Assembly (NCBI GenBank): GCA_021810815.1
Contig: JAJZHR010000129.1
Span: 1 to 6,858, forward strand
Length of the DNA: 6,858 nucleotides
Direction of reading: 5' to 3'
Origin: Acidobacteriota bacterium
GTDB lineage: Bacteria > Acidobacteriota > Terriglobia > Terriglobales > Acidobacteriaceae
This document shows, one piece after another, positions 1-5,381 of this stretch. How positions within the stretch are numbered: position 1 is the stretch's first letter; every line of letters starts with the position of its first letter. The notes below the pieces were generated by a model. The model was given only the letters and a program-made list of their open reading frames with translations, searched no databases and was not told the origin of the DNA. The position numbers were made by a program, and so were the translations under genes.

Positions 1-203
1 GCGTACTGCGATCCGGGCATGGCCTTCGATCCATCGATGGTGAAGTTGCTGTGCAGTTCCAGCATGGTGTTTTTTGCTGGTACGGTGTCGGAGCCGTACA
101 CCTGAATTTCATAGTTGTCCTGCGCTAGCAGTCGAGTTGTTCCGCAAAAGAGGACAAGGAGGAAGCAGGCGAGAGGGGAGAGACGCAGGAGCGATTTTTT
201 CAT
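1..203 (-). CDS. N-terminal part of a secreted protein of unknown function (runs off left edge)
   Basis: An open frame starts at ATG 203-201 and reads to the window edge (67 full codons), so only the N-terminus is present. Residues 1-28 form a classic Sec signal peptide: KK at 2-3, a hydrophobic stretch rich in Leu and Cys, then a cleavage-like LLAQ before D29. The mature part begins DNYEIQVYGSDTVPAKNT and continues with MLELHSNF. I have a general impression of similar exported acidobacterial proteins with a YEIQVYGS start, possibly outer-membrane barrels, but no function can be assigned from this fragment. A weak purine-rich stretch (AGAGGA) lies well upstream of the ATG, so the start rests mainly on the signal peptide. 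The gene is transcribed in the same direction as nadA-DUF2203 but is separated from them by about 460 bp of non-coding DNA. Confidence 0.7.
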   Translation of the reverse strand, partial: MKKSLLRLSPLACFLLVLFCGTTRLLAQDNYEIQVYGSDTVPAKNTMLELHSNFTIDGSKAMPGSQY

Positions 204-275
204 GAAGGGGCTCTGTCCTCTTTTCGAGATTCGTTAAGGAAGAAGGTCTGCTGCAAGTCCCTCTGCGATTTCCAC

Positions 276-330
276 AGGGGCTAGAGCCCGCTCTAGCTCG
301 GCCGCTTACGGGCGGGCTAAAGTCCCGCCC
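276..330. repeat. REP-like palindromic element with GGCTAAAG core
   Basis: Two neighbouring palindromes. The first is GGGCTAGAGCCC at about 279-289; the second is a perfect 7-bp stem (GGGCGGG 310-316, CCCGCCC 324-330) around CTAAAGT. The GGGCTAAAG core and the following TTCAAAGCC resemble the element at 4344-4395 (GGGGCTAAAGCCCC followed by TTTCAAGCC). Such elements are, to my knowledge, common between genes in Terriglobia. Whether they terminate transcription or are mobile is not shown here. Confidence 0.55.
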
Positions 331-590
331 CTTCAAAGCCAGATTTGGTTCAGATAATTTGCTTAAAGACGGTCCAGGAGCGTGAAAAGTTAGTTGACGC
401 AAAAGCAACATGGGAATATCGCAGCAGATTCCTTGTCTGTTTCGTTTTGAGGCGTAGATTGAATCTACGTTGCGGCGGAGAGGCTGTAGATTCCTGAGGC
501 CGCGCGAACTGAGCTTGTGCGAAGAGCGGACAACGGCAAGGACAACGACAGGCATTTTGCCGGGGTGAAGATCCTTCCACTCGGAAGAAC

Positions 591-614
591 CCATGTCTCA
601 GCAGCGCGATATGG
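591..614 (-). terminator. Possible hairpin terminator downstream of nadA-DUF2203
   Basis: Read on the minus strand, CCATATC (614-608) pairs with GACATGG (597-591) over 7 positions with one G-U wobble and a 10-nt loop, about 55 nt after the DUF2203 stop. Only a weak T-rich run (GTTCTTCC) follows. A second small hairpin (CTTCC/GGAAG, 574-587) lies just beyond. It could equally be part of a dispersed repeat. Confidence 0.25.
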
Positions 615-667
615 CGCACCCGTCAAGCAACGGAAAAGATGACCAACAAAAGGACGAACGTTGAAAG

Positions 668-1108
668 TTAGTTGGGGCGTTCGCGTCTGCTTCCGCGAAA
701 GCGGTCATCGAGGGGCTGGCGTGCGGCGAAGCCGCCTTCCAGGGTGTGCCAGTGCGTGATTTCTTTCTCGCCCATCTTCCAGCAGAGAAGGACGATGTTG
801 CCATCCAGATTGCAGGGGAAATCGAGCAGTCCGGTGTTGATGTCCTTCACCTGGACTCCGATGGAGTCGATTTCGCTGAGGGCGTCATGCGCCTGCTGCA
901 CGGCAGCTTCGCGCTCGGCGCGGCTCCTGGCGACTGCGGTAATATCCACGAACATGCCGCCGGTCATCAGGATGCGCTGCTGCAGGGCGCGCATCTGCAG
1001 ATCCATGACTTCGGCTTTGCCTTTGGCGGCGAGGGCGCGCTGGAGCAGGGAGTCGATGACGGGCAGAAGTGTTTGTGCCTCCTGCAAGGTGAATGTGCGC
1101 ATGGCCAT
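668..1108 (-). CDS. DUF2203 family protein
   Basis: A 146-residue cytosolic protein with no signal peptide or membrane segment. It matches the usual DUF2203 plan: an N-terminal FTLQEAQTLLPVI motif (5-18), a long charged helical region (about 20-80), and the conserved C-terminal signature GVQVKDINTGLLDFP (84-98). That is followed by LLCWKMGEKEITHWH (107-121) and GFAARQPL (126-133). The biochemical role of the family is unknown to me. The start at ATG 1108 has GGAG 9 nt upstream; the second Met (1102) would put it 15 nt away. That SD lies inside the last codons of nadA, whose stop ends 5 nt before this ATG, so the two genes are almost certainly co-transcribed and probably translationally coupled. 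Through that linkage the gene should fall under the NAD+ riboswitch. A role in NAD metabolism would be inference only. Confidence 0.88.
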   Translation of the reverse strand: MAMRTFTLQEAQTLLPVIDSLLQRALAAKGKAEVMDLQMRALQQRILMTGGMFVDITAVARSRAEREAAVQQAHDALSEIDSIGVQVKDINTGLLDFPCNLDGNIVLLCWKMGEKEITHWHTLEGGFAARQPLDDRFRGSRRERPN

Positions 1109-1113
1109 GGGAA

Positions 1114-2304
1114 TCAGCTCCGAATCTCAAGCATACGATCCAGGGCGATGCGCGACCAGAGTTTGACGTCCTCGCGTACCTTGATGCGGTTGACGACGCG
1201 TCCCTCGACGAGGTTCTCCAGCGCCCAGGCGAGATGCGCGGGAGAGATGCGGTACATGGTGGTGCAGAGGCAGCCGGTGTCGTCGAGGGTCATGACCCGC
1301 TTGCCGAGGGGAGCAAAGCGTTTGCCGAGGCGATTGACGAGGTGGATCTCTGTGCCGACGGCGAAGGTGGAACCCTGGGGAGCGTCCTCGATGAGCTTGA
1401 TGAGGCGCTCGGTGGAGCCGAGGGCGTCGGCTTTCTGGCAGACGTCCCAGCGGCACTCGGGATGGACGATGACCTGGATGCCGGGATATTGCGCGCGCAT
1501 CTTGTCGACGTGTTCGGGAAGGAAGCGCATGTGGACCGAGCAGTGTCCCTTCCAGAGGATGACTTTCGCTGCGCGGAGGCGGTCGGGCGTGAGGCCGCCG
1601 TTGATCTGGTAGGGGTCCCAGACGACCATTTCGTTCAAGGGGATGCCCATGGCAAAGGCGGTGTTGCGGCCGAGGTGCTGGTCTGGCATGAAGAGGATTT
1701 TTTCGCCCCGGGCGAAGGCCCACTCGAAGGCTCCGCGGGCGTTGGAGGAGGTGCAGACGAGGCCGCCGCGCTCTCCGCAGAAGGCCTTGATGGCGGCGCT
1801 GGAGTTCATGTAGGTGAGAGGGATGAGCTTGCCGCCGCGTGCGATGCCCTGGGCGGTGAGGGCGTCCCAGCAGTCCTCGACCTGGTCGATGCCGGCCATG
1901 TCTGCCATGGAGCAGCCGGCGTTGAGGTCGGGAAGGATGACCTGCTGATGGTCGCGAGCGAGAATGTCCGCGCTCTCTGCCATGAAGTGCACGCCGCAGA
2001 AGACGATGTGCTTTGCGTCGGTTTCGGCGGCGAACTTGGAGAGCTTGTAGCTGTCGCCGGTGTAGTCGGCGAAGCGGATGACTTCGTCGCGCTGGTAGTG
2101 GTGGCCGAGCAGAAGGACGTCAGTGCCCAGGGCTGCGCGGGCGGCGGCGATGCGGCCATCCATGGTGTGGTCAGGCAGGGACAGGTAGTGGTCCAGCGAG
2201 CAGGACACGGCTTCTTCCTGGGTCTCCGCGAAACCCGTTGCCAGCGCTTCTTCTTCCAGAACAGCCACAGCCGAGGTTTCTGCTTCCTCAGTGAGTACGC
2301 TCAA
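1114..2304 (-). CDS. nadA: Quinolinate synthase NadA
   Basis: A 396-residue cytosolic [4Fe-4S] enzyme that condenses iminoaspartate with dihydroxyacetone phosphate to quinolinate in de novo NAD synthesis. Family motifs in order: LGHHYQRDEV (66-75), TGDSYKLS (82-89), FCGVHFMAESADIL (102-115), LPDLNAGCSMADMA (124-137), TYMNSSAAIKAFCGERGG (164-181), MPDQHLGRNT (206-215), HPEC (281-284) and VGTEIHLVNRL (316-326). Likely cluster ligands are C131, C255 (GHCSVH) and one of the CLC pair C345/C347, a spacing like the long Bacillus-type NadA. The first 48 residues are poorly conserved. The start is TTG at 2304-2302: an in-frame TGA lies five codons upstream, and GGAG/GAAGG sit just 5' of the TTG. The leader is a tandem NAD+-I riboswitch, giving feedback control. 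The partner genes nadB and nadC are not in this window. Confidence 0.97.
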   Translation of the reverse strand: MSVLTEEAETSAVAVLEEEALATGFAETQEEAVSCSLDHYLSLPDHTMDGRIAAARAALGTDVLLLGHHYQRDEVIRFADYTGDSYKLSKFAAETDAKHIVFCGVHFMAESADILARDHQQVILPDLNAGCSMADMAGIDQVEDCWDALTAQGIARGGKLIPLTYMNSSAAIKAFCGERGGLVCTSSNARGAFEWAFARGEKILFMPDQHLGRNTAFAMGIPLNEMVVWDPYQINGGLTPDRLRAAKVILWKGHCSVHMRFLPEHVDKMRAQYPGIQVIVHPECRWDVCQKADALGSTERLIKLIEDAPQGSTFAVGTEIHLVNRLGKRFAPLGKRVMTLDDTGCLCTTMYRISPAHLAWALENLVEGRVVNRIKVREDVKLWSRIALDRMLEIRS

Positions 2305-2308
2305 TGTT

Positions 2309-2318
2309 CTCCGCCTTC
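2309..2318 (-). promoter_or_regulatory. nadA ribosome binding region, overlapping riboswitch helix
   Basis: The minus strand reads GAAGGCGGAG, then AACA and the TTG start. GGAG (2312-2309) is 4 nt from TTG and GAAGG (2318-2314) is 9 nt away. GAAGG is the 3' strand of the closing helix of riboswitch domain 2, so folding of that domain would hide it from the ribosome. This supports both the TTG start and translational control. Confidence 0.65.
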
Positions 2319-2383
2319 AGTTCCAGCAGCTGCGGTTAGGGATTTGTGCCCTGATCGCGCCCCGGAACGGGGATGTTGAAAGC
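2313..2383 (-). ncRNA. Riboswitch domain 2, sequestering the nadA RBS
   Basis: P1 is GCTTTCA (2383-2377) with TGAAGGC (2319-2313), 7 bp including one G-U. The bulge ACATCCCC (2376-2369) is identical to domain 1. P2 is GTTCCGG (2368-2362) with CTGGAAC (2326-2320). The arm contains GCG/CGC and AGGG/CCCT pairings and ends in GCAGCTG (2333-2327). The sequences of the P1 and P2 helices differ from domain 1 while pairing is kept, which argues for selection on structure. The P1 3' strand carries GAAGG, part of the nadA Shine-Dalgarno region. Confidence 0.85.
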
Positions 2384-2394
2384 ATTTCCATGTC

Positions 2395-2474
2395 GGTTGC
2401 AGTGGATTCACTGCGTAGATCGCTCTCATTTGGAAGAGATTGACCTGCGCCCAACCCACGGGGATGTTGCAACC
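2395..2474 (-). ncRNA. Riboswitch domain 1 (NAD+-I aptamer)
   Basis: On the minus strand P1 is GGTTGCA (2474-2468) with TGCAACC (2401-2395), a perfect 7 bp. The bulge ACATCCCC is 2467-2460. P2 is GTGGGTT (2459-2453) with AATCCAC (2408-2402), 7 bp including one G-U. GGG follows P2, and GCAGTG (2414-2409) precedes its 3' strand. The apical arm is long: 2449-2442 pairs with 2421-2414 with one mismatch, topped by TCTC/GAGA (2439-2436 with 2427-2424). This copy is the closer match to the published aptamer and is the likely NAD+/ADP binder. Confidence 0.88.
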
Positions 2475-2818
2475 CTTTATCGTGTGCCGCTGCCATTGTG
2501 GCTGCCGCGCACGTTGCGATATGTATTGGACGCGTCGGAAGAAAAACCGTCGCGTTCAAGAATTCACCGGCGCAGGATTTGTCCATTGCTAGGCTTGCAT
2601 CCAATGCCGAGGCTTAAGTGTAAGTTTACTACAGCATGTTCACACGGCTGTCATGATGAGTTTGGTTAAGTGGCCCGGGGCGATCTGGTTCGAAATGTCG
2701 GATGCGCATGCGGCACCTCAGCGGCTAAAGCGGCGCAGATTGTGTAGCATTAACGGACGGGCTCACGCCCATCCCCTTCACAGCGCGATAATTGAGAGTT
2801 CCTGGGGTCGAGGGCGAT
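2475..2818. other. Divergent intergenic region between nadA and the tat genes
   Basis: A non-coding stretch that must hold the nadA promoter (minus strand) and perhaps tat regulatory sites. I see no convincing -35/-10 pair for nadA; a GATAAA at about 2480 is too close to the riboswitch to serve. Open frames here (for example plus 2653-2877 and minus 2604-2317) have no recognisable motifs, and the latter overlaps the riboswitch, so I treat them as non-coding. A small GGGC/GCCC hairpin (GGGCTCACGCCC) lies near 2759-2770. Confidence 0.5.
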
Positions 2819-2847
2819 TTGTGGGCGTCGCTGCCACTCGGTATCAT
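2819..2847 (+). promoter_or_regulatory. Candidate sigma-70-type promoter for the tat genes
   Basis: TTGTGG (2819-2824) and TATCAT (2842-2847) are separated by exactly 17 bp. The -10 matches the consensus at five of six positions; the -35 is weak. Transcription would start near 2854, leaving a leader of about 20 nt with AAGGA (2856-2860) at its 5' end. Confidence 0.35.
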
Positions 2848-2873
2848 GCGACAGTAAGGAACCTTGTAATTCG

Positions 2874-3545
2874 ATGAGTATTGGCGATACAGTCTTCATC
2901 TTCTTCCTGGCGTTGATCTTCTTCGGTCCGAAGAAGTTGCCGGAGCTCGCCCGGCAACTGGGCAAACTGGTGGCGGAGTTCCGCCGCGCCAGCAACGAGT
3001 TCCGCTTTCAGATGGAGGAGGAGTTGCGCATGGCGGAGCAGGCGGATGCGCAGAAGCGCATGGCAGCGCTCCAGACGGCGGAGCCCGGCGACACCACGAC
3101 TGCTATCGCCGCAGGGACGGAGTTGAGCATCATGCCGCCAGCCACGGGACTGCCTGTGGGGGCGGCGACCGAGGGTGGCTTCGACCCCAGCTATGGGACA
3201 GAAATTGGCGATACGGATACCGGGATTGGCGACACGGCTATAGCGCGGGAGAGCGCAGCGCAGCCGAGCCACACGGAGCCGCCGGTGGAGCAAGAGCCGT
3301 CGCATCTGTCAGCGACTCTGGGGCCGCCATCGCAGTCGGACGCGGTTGAGATGCCAAGCCCGGCGGCGGAGGCTTTGCCGGCAGCGGAAGCGAGTTTTGC
3401 TCCTGATTTTCACGAAGACAGGCACAATTCGTCCAACCCTGTGGCATCCGAGCCAGTGCCAGTGGTCGAGCACGATTTGAACGTCCCTGATACCCAGGGC
3501 AGAGAGTCCGGGATGCCGCACGAGGTTCACACCGCTAATGGCTGA
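2874..3545 (+). CDS. tatB: Sec-independent translocase TatA/TatB family subunit
   Basis: A 223-residue membrane protein of the twin-arginine (Tat) pathway, which exports folded proteins. Residues 6-17 are a short transmembrane helix, followed by the hinge FGPKKLPEL (17-25) and a charged amphipathic helix (about 20-66). From about 70 onward the protein is a Pro/Ala/Glu-rich, probably disordered tail. Asp5 sits 12-13 residues before the hinge, where E. coli TatA has Gln8 and TatB Glu8. The GP hinge and the long tail favour TatB over TatA, but a combined TatA/B role is possible because no second copy is visible here. The start ATG 2874 puts the helix at the very N-terminus as expected; AAGGA lies 13 nt upstream, rather far. 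The stop overlaps the tatC start by 8 nt (ATGGCTGA). Confidence 0.9.
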   Translation: MSIGDTVFIFFLALIFFGPKKLPELARQLGKLVAEFRRASNEFRFQMEEELRMAEQADAQKRMAALQTAEPGDTTTAIAAGTELSIMPPATGLPVGAATEGGFDPSYGTEIGDTDTGIGDTAIARESAAQPSHTEPPVEQEPSHLSATLGPPSQSDAVEMPSPAAEALPAAEASFAPDFHEDRHNSSNPVASEPVPVVEHDLNVPDTQGRESGMPHEVHTANG

Positions 3546-4320
3546 TGTTATCGACCGCGCACGCGCCGCCGTCACCGACAGGGCGGAGCTTCCTGGCATG
3601 AGCCTGATGGAGCATCTGGAAGAGCTGCGCAAGCGGCTGGTCCACTCCGCCATCGCGCTGGTCATCGGGCTCTGCGTCGCATACTTTTTCAAGGAGCAGT
3701 TGTACGGCATCGTGCAGGCGCCGCTGGACCAGTTGCATGTAGCGCTGAACTTCACCCACCCAACCGATGGTCTGAACCTCTACTTGAAGACAGCGTTCTT
3801 CGGGGGAGCGATCCTCACTTCGCCGTTCATCCTCTATCAGGTATGGCTTTTCATTTCGCCTGGGCTTTACAAGCATGAGAAGCGGTACATTGTTCCGTTC
3901 ATGGGTGCCACCATCGGCCTGTTTTTTGGCGGAGCGTACTTCGCGTACCACTTCGTTTTTCCCGGCCTGCTGAAGGTTCTGATTATCGGATTCGGAGCGC
4001 GCTTCCACCCCATCATCACAATCGATGAGTACACCAGCTTCTTTCTCTCGGTGATTCTCGGTATCGGCATCACGTTTGAGCTGCCAATTCTTGTCTTCTT
4101 CCTCGCGCTATTCGGCATTGTGGATGCTGGCCTGCTGTGGCGCAATTCGCGCTACGCTGTCCTGATCATCTTTGTGATTGCGGCGATCATCTGTCCTGCT
4201 CCGGATCCGTTCACCATGTGCATCTTCGCTTTGCCCATGCTGATCCTGTTCTTTGTTAGCATCCTGATCGCGTATATGGTTCATCCAAAGCGACGCAAGG
4301 CGAAGGAGATTGCCTCTTGA
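3538..4320 (+). CDS. tatC: Sec-independent protein translocase TatC
   Basis: A 260-residue polytopic inner-membrane protein that recognises twin-arginine signal peptides and, with TatB, forms the Tat receptor. Six membrane segments are visible at roughly 35-52, 84-104, 120-140, 165-190, 204-220 and 226-246. Signature elements are MEHLEELRKRL (24-34), FISPGLYKHEKR (105-116) and the periplasmic CPAPDPFTM (219-227). Glu28 or Glu29 and Glu114 correspond to E. coli Glu15 and Glu103, which contact the signal peptide. The C-terminus is basic (KRRKAKE). The start at 3538 overlaps the upstream tat gene by 8 nt with GAGG 12 nt before it. An in-frame ATG at 3598 (Met21) has GGAG 9 nt upstream and would give the very typical start MSLMEHLEELRKRL, so the true N-terminus may be 20 residues shorter. 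Confidence 0.96.
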   Translation: MADVIDRARAAVTDRAELPGMSLMEHLEELRKRLVHSAIALVIGLCVAYFFKEQLYGIVQAPLDQLHVALNFTHPTDGLNLYLKTAFFGGAILTSPFILYQVWLFISPGLYKHEKRYIVPFMGATIGLFFGGAYFAYHFVFPGLLKVLIIGFGARFHPIITIDEYTSFFLSVILGIGITFELPILVFFLALFGIVDAGLLWRNSRYAVLIIFVIAAIICPAPDPFTMCIFALPMLILFFVSILIAYMVHPKRRKAKEIAS

Positions 4321-4343
4321 GGTGTGCTCAGCGGAACAGGCCC

Positions 4344-4420
4344 GGGGCTAAAGCCCCTGAGATTTCAAGCCTTTTCAGCAGCCTGAAGGCTGCTGCTCTC
4401 TCTGAACTACAAGCTCAGAG
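4344..4420. repeat. Cluster of three palindromes between tatC and the M28 gene
   Basis: Three perfect hairpins in a row: GGGGCT-AA-AGCCCC (4344-4357), CAGCAGCC-TGAA-GGCTGCTG (4376-4395) and CTCTGA/TCAGAG with a 9-nt loop (4400-4420). The first shares the GGCTAAAG core and the following TTCAAGCC with the element at 276-340, pointing to a dispersed REP-like family. It begins 24 nt after the tatC stop and could protect or end that transcript; no T-run follows. Confidence 0.6.
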
Positions 4421-4430
4421 CCGGATATGG

Positions 4431-5381
4431 ATGCTGTTGCTGCTGATTTCCGCCGCCGCAACTACGTTTCCGCCTTTCGCTCAGGCGGAGCATGATTCGG
4501 CCGGGCCTCAGGCTTTTCCGAAGCATTTCAGCGGGGCGCAGGCTTACGAGTACGCGAAGGAGTTTGTCGCGATCGGGCCGCGCTACATCGGCAGCACGGG
4601 GCATGACAAAGCAGAGGCCTTCCTCCAGAAGCACTTCGCTCCGGAGGCGATGCGGGGAAATTTGGAGAAGGACGAGTTCACCATGAGCACTCCTATCGGC
4701 CAGCTCGGGATGAGGAACTATATCGTCCGCTATCCGGGCAAGAAGGACGGCGTGATTGTACTTGCGACTCACTACGAGACGAACTATCCGCTGCGCAATA
4801 TCGGATTTGTCGGGGCGAACGATGGCGGATCGACGACCGGGCTGCTGATGGCGATCAGCGATGTTCTGCGCTCGGAGACCGAAGGAGGCAAGCTGCTGGA
4901 CGGCTACAGTGTGTGGCTGCTGTTCGACGACGGAGAAGAGGCGATCCAGCAGTGGTCCAACTCGGACAGCCTGTATGGAACGCGGCACCTGGCTGCGAAG
5001 TGGCAGAACGACGGAACGCTGAAGCGCATCAAGGCGTTCATTGTTGCGGACATGATCGGCGACAAGGATCTGGACATCGCGCGTGAGTTGAACTCCACCC
5101 CATGGCTGGAGGACCTGGTCTACCAGGCGGCGAAGAACACGGGCAACCAGTCGCACTTCTTCAAGACGCAGAATGCGATTGAGGACGATCATCTTCCTTT
5201 TGCCCAGCGCGGTGTGCCCGTGGCAGACGTGATCGACTACAACTTCGGACCGCATGACGCGTCGCATCCCGACGGCTATCACCATACGGCCGAGGACACG
5301 ATGGACAAGATCAGCGCGCGGAGTCTGCAGATCGACGGCGAAGTGTTCCTGGAGACGATCCGCCTTCTGAACCAGAGGTGA
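4431..5381 (+). CDS. Secreted M28-family metallohydrolase, glutaminyl-peptide cyclotransferase-like
   Basis: A 316-residue protein from ATG 4431. Residues 1-19 are a hydrophobic export signal ending FAQA. The M28 zinc-hydrolase core follows: LATHYETN (111-118), GANDGGSTTG (128-137), LLFDDGEEA (163-171), SLYGTRHLAAKW (180-191), ADMIGDKDL (206-214), EDDHLPFAQRGVPVADVI (251-268) and HTAEDTMDKIS (285-295). DGEEA...W...DSLYGTRHLAA and EDDHLPF..RGVPV closely resemble animal-type glutaminyl cyclases, which convert N-terminal Gln to pyroglutamate. By alignment from memory, metal and catalytic residues would be D131, E169/E170, D207, D253 and H285. An aminopeptidase role cannot be excluded. The frame stays open back to a TTG at 4317 overlapping the tatC stop, but those 38 extra residues would be encoded by the palindrome cluster, so 4431 is preferred. 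Its SD is weak, and the signal lacks the usual N-terminal Lys/Arg. Confidence 0.87.
   Translation: MLLLLISAAATTFPPFAQAEHDSAGPQAFPKHFSGAQAYEYAKEFVAIGPRYIGSTGHDKAEAFLQKHFAPEAMRGNLEKDEFTMSTPIGQLGMRNYIVRYPGKKDGVIVLATHYETNYPLRNIGFVGANDGGSTTGLLMAISDVLRSETEGGKLLDGYSVWLLFDDGEEAIQQWSNSDSLYGTRHLAAKWQNDGTLKRIKAFIVADMIGDKDLDIARELNSTPWLEDLVYQAAKNTGNQSHFFKTQNAIEDDHLPFAQRGVPVADVIDYNFGPHDASHPDGYHHTAEDTMDKISARSLQIDGEVFLETIRLLNQR

Larger units (their letters stand above)
204..667. other. Non-coding spacer with several small palindromes
   Basis: About 460 bp without a credible gene; the open frames here have no recognisable protein character. It holds a palindrome pair at 276-330 (GGGCTAGAGCCC, then a perfect 7-bp stem GGGCGGG/CCCGCCC at 310-330). 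An 8-bp stem CGTAGATT/AATCTACG lies at 453-469, a short CGGCAAGGACAACGACAGG-like stretch around 533-551, and hairpins at 574-587 and 591-614. This looks like accumulated degenerate intergenic repeats, not regulatory DNA of one gene. Confidence 0.6.
2309..2474 (-). promoter_or_regulatory. Tandem NAD+-I riboswitch (nadA motif) in the nadA leader
   Basis: The minus-strand leader of nadA contains two successive copies of one fold. Each has a closing helix P1, an 8-nt internal bulge ACATCCCC on the 5' side, a 7-bp helix P2, and an apical arm whose 3' base carries GCAG. The 3' strands of P2 and P1 are directly continuous. This is the architecture of the nadA motif, an NAD+-I riboswitch class known from Acidobacteriota upstream of nadA. 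It is reported as two similar domains, the first of which binds the ADP part of NAD+. The whole element ends at the nadA start, with an 11-nt linker (2394-2384) between the domains. Expected logic: high NAD+ stabilises the fold and lowers NadA (and DUF2203) synthesis. No poly-U terminator is seen, so control at translation initiation is more likely. I recognised the class from the fold and the CAACANCCCCG consensus without a covariance search. Confidence 0.9.

Noticed and set aside
746..1612. Plus-strand frame of 288 codons opposite DUF2203 and nadA
   Set aside because: Antisense shadow of two well-identified genes, with no recognisable domain.
2360..2372. CCCCG-GAA-CGGGG as an isolated hairpin or terminator
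   Set aside because: These bases are better explained as the conserved CCCC bulge and the start of P2 in riboswitch domain 2; the GGAAC pairs with GTTCC further along.
1093..2379. Long plus-strand open frame (428 codons) opposite nadA
   Set aside because: It is the antisense shadow of nadA: low-complexity Ala/Gly/Val/Asp/Glu composition, no family motif, while the minus strand encodes every NadA signature.
2317..2604. Minus-strand frame of 95 codons just upstream of nadA
   Set aside because: It overlaps the structured riboswitch, has no protein motif, and the base conservation there follows RNA pairing.
2680..2700. GGTTCGAA resembling a tRNA T-loop
   Set aside because: The flanking bases do not form a T stem, and no acceptor or anticodon arm can be built around it.
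2653..2877. Plus-strand frame of 74 codons ending in an ATGA overlap with the tat gene
   Set aside because: The overlap is tempting, but the peptide has no family character and the likely tat promoter lies inside it. A chance open frame is more likely.
4407..5285. Minus-strand frame of 292 codons opposite the M28 gene
   Set aside because: Shadow of the M28 gene: Arg/Val-rich, no motifs, and the plus frame carries all the catalytic signatures.
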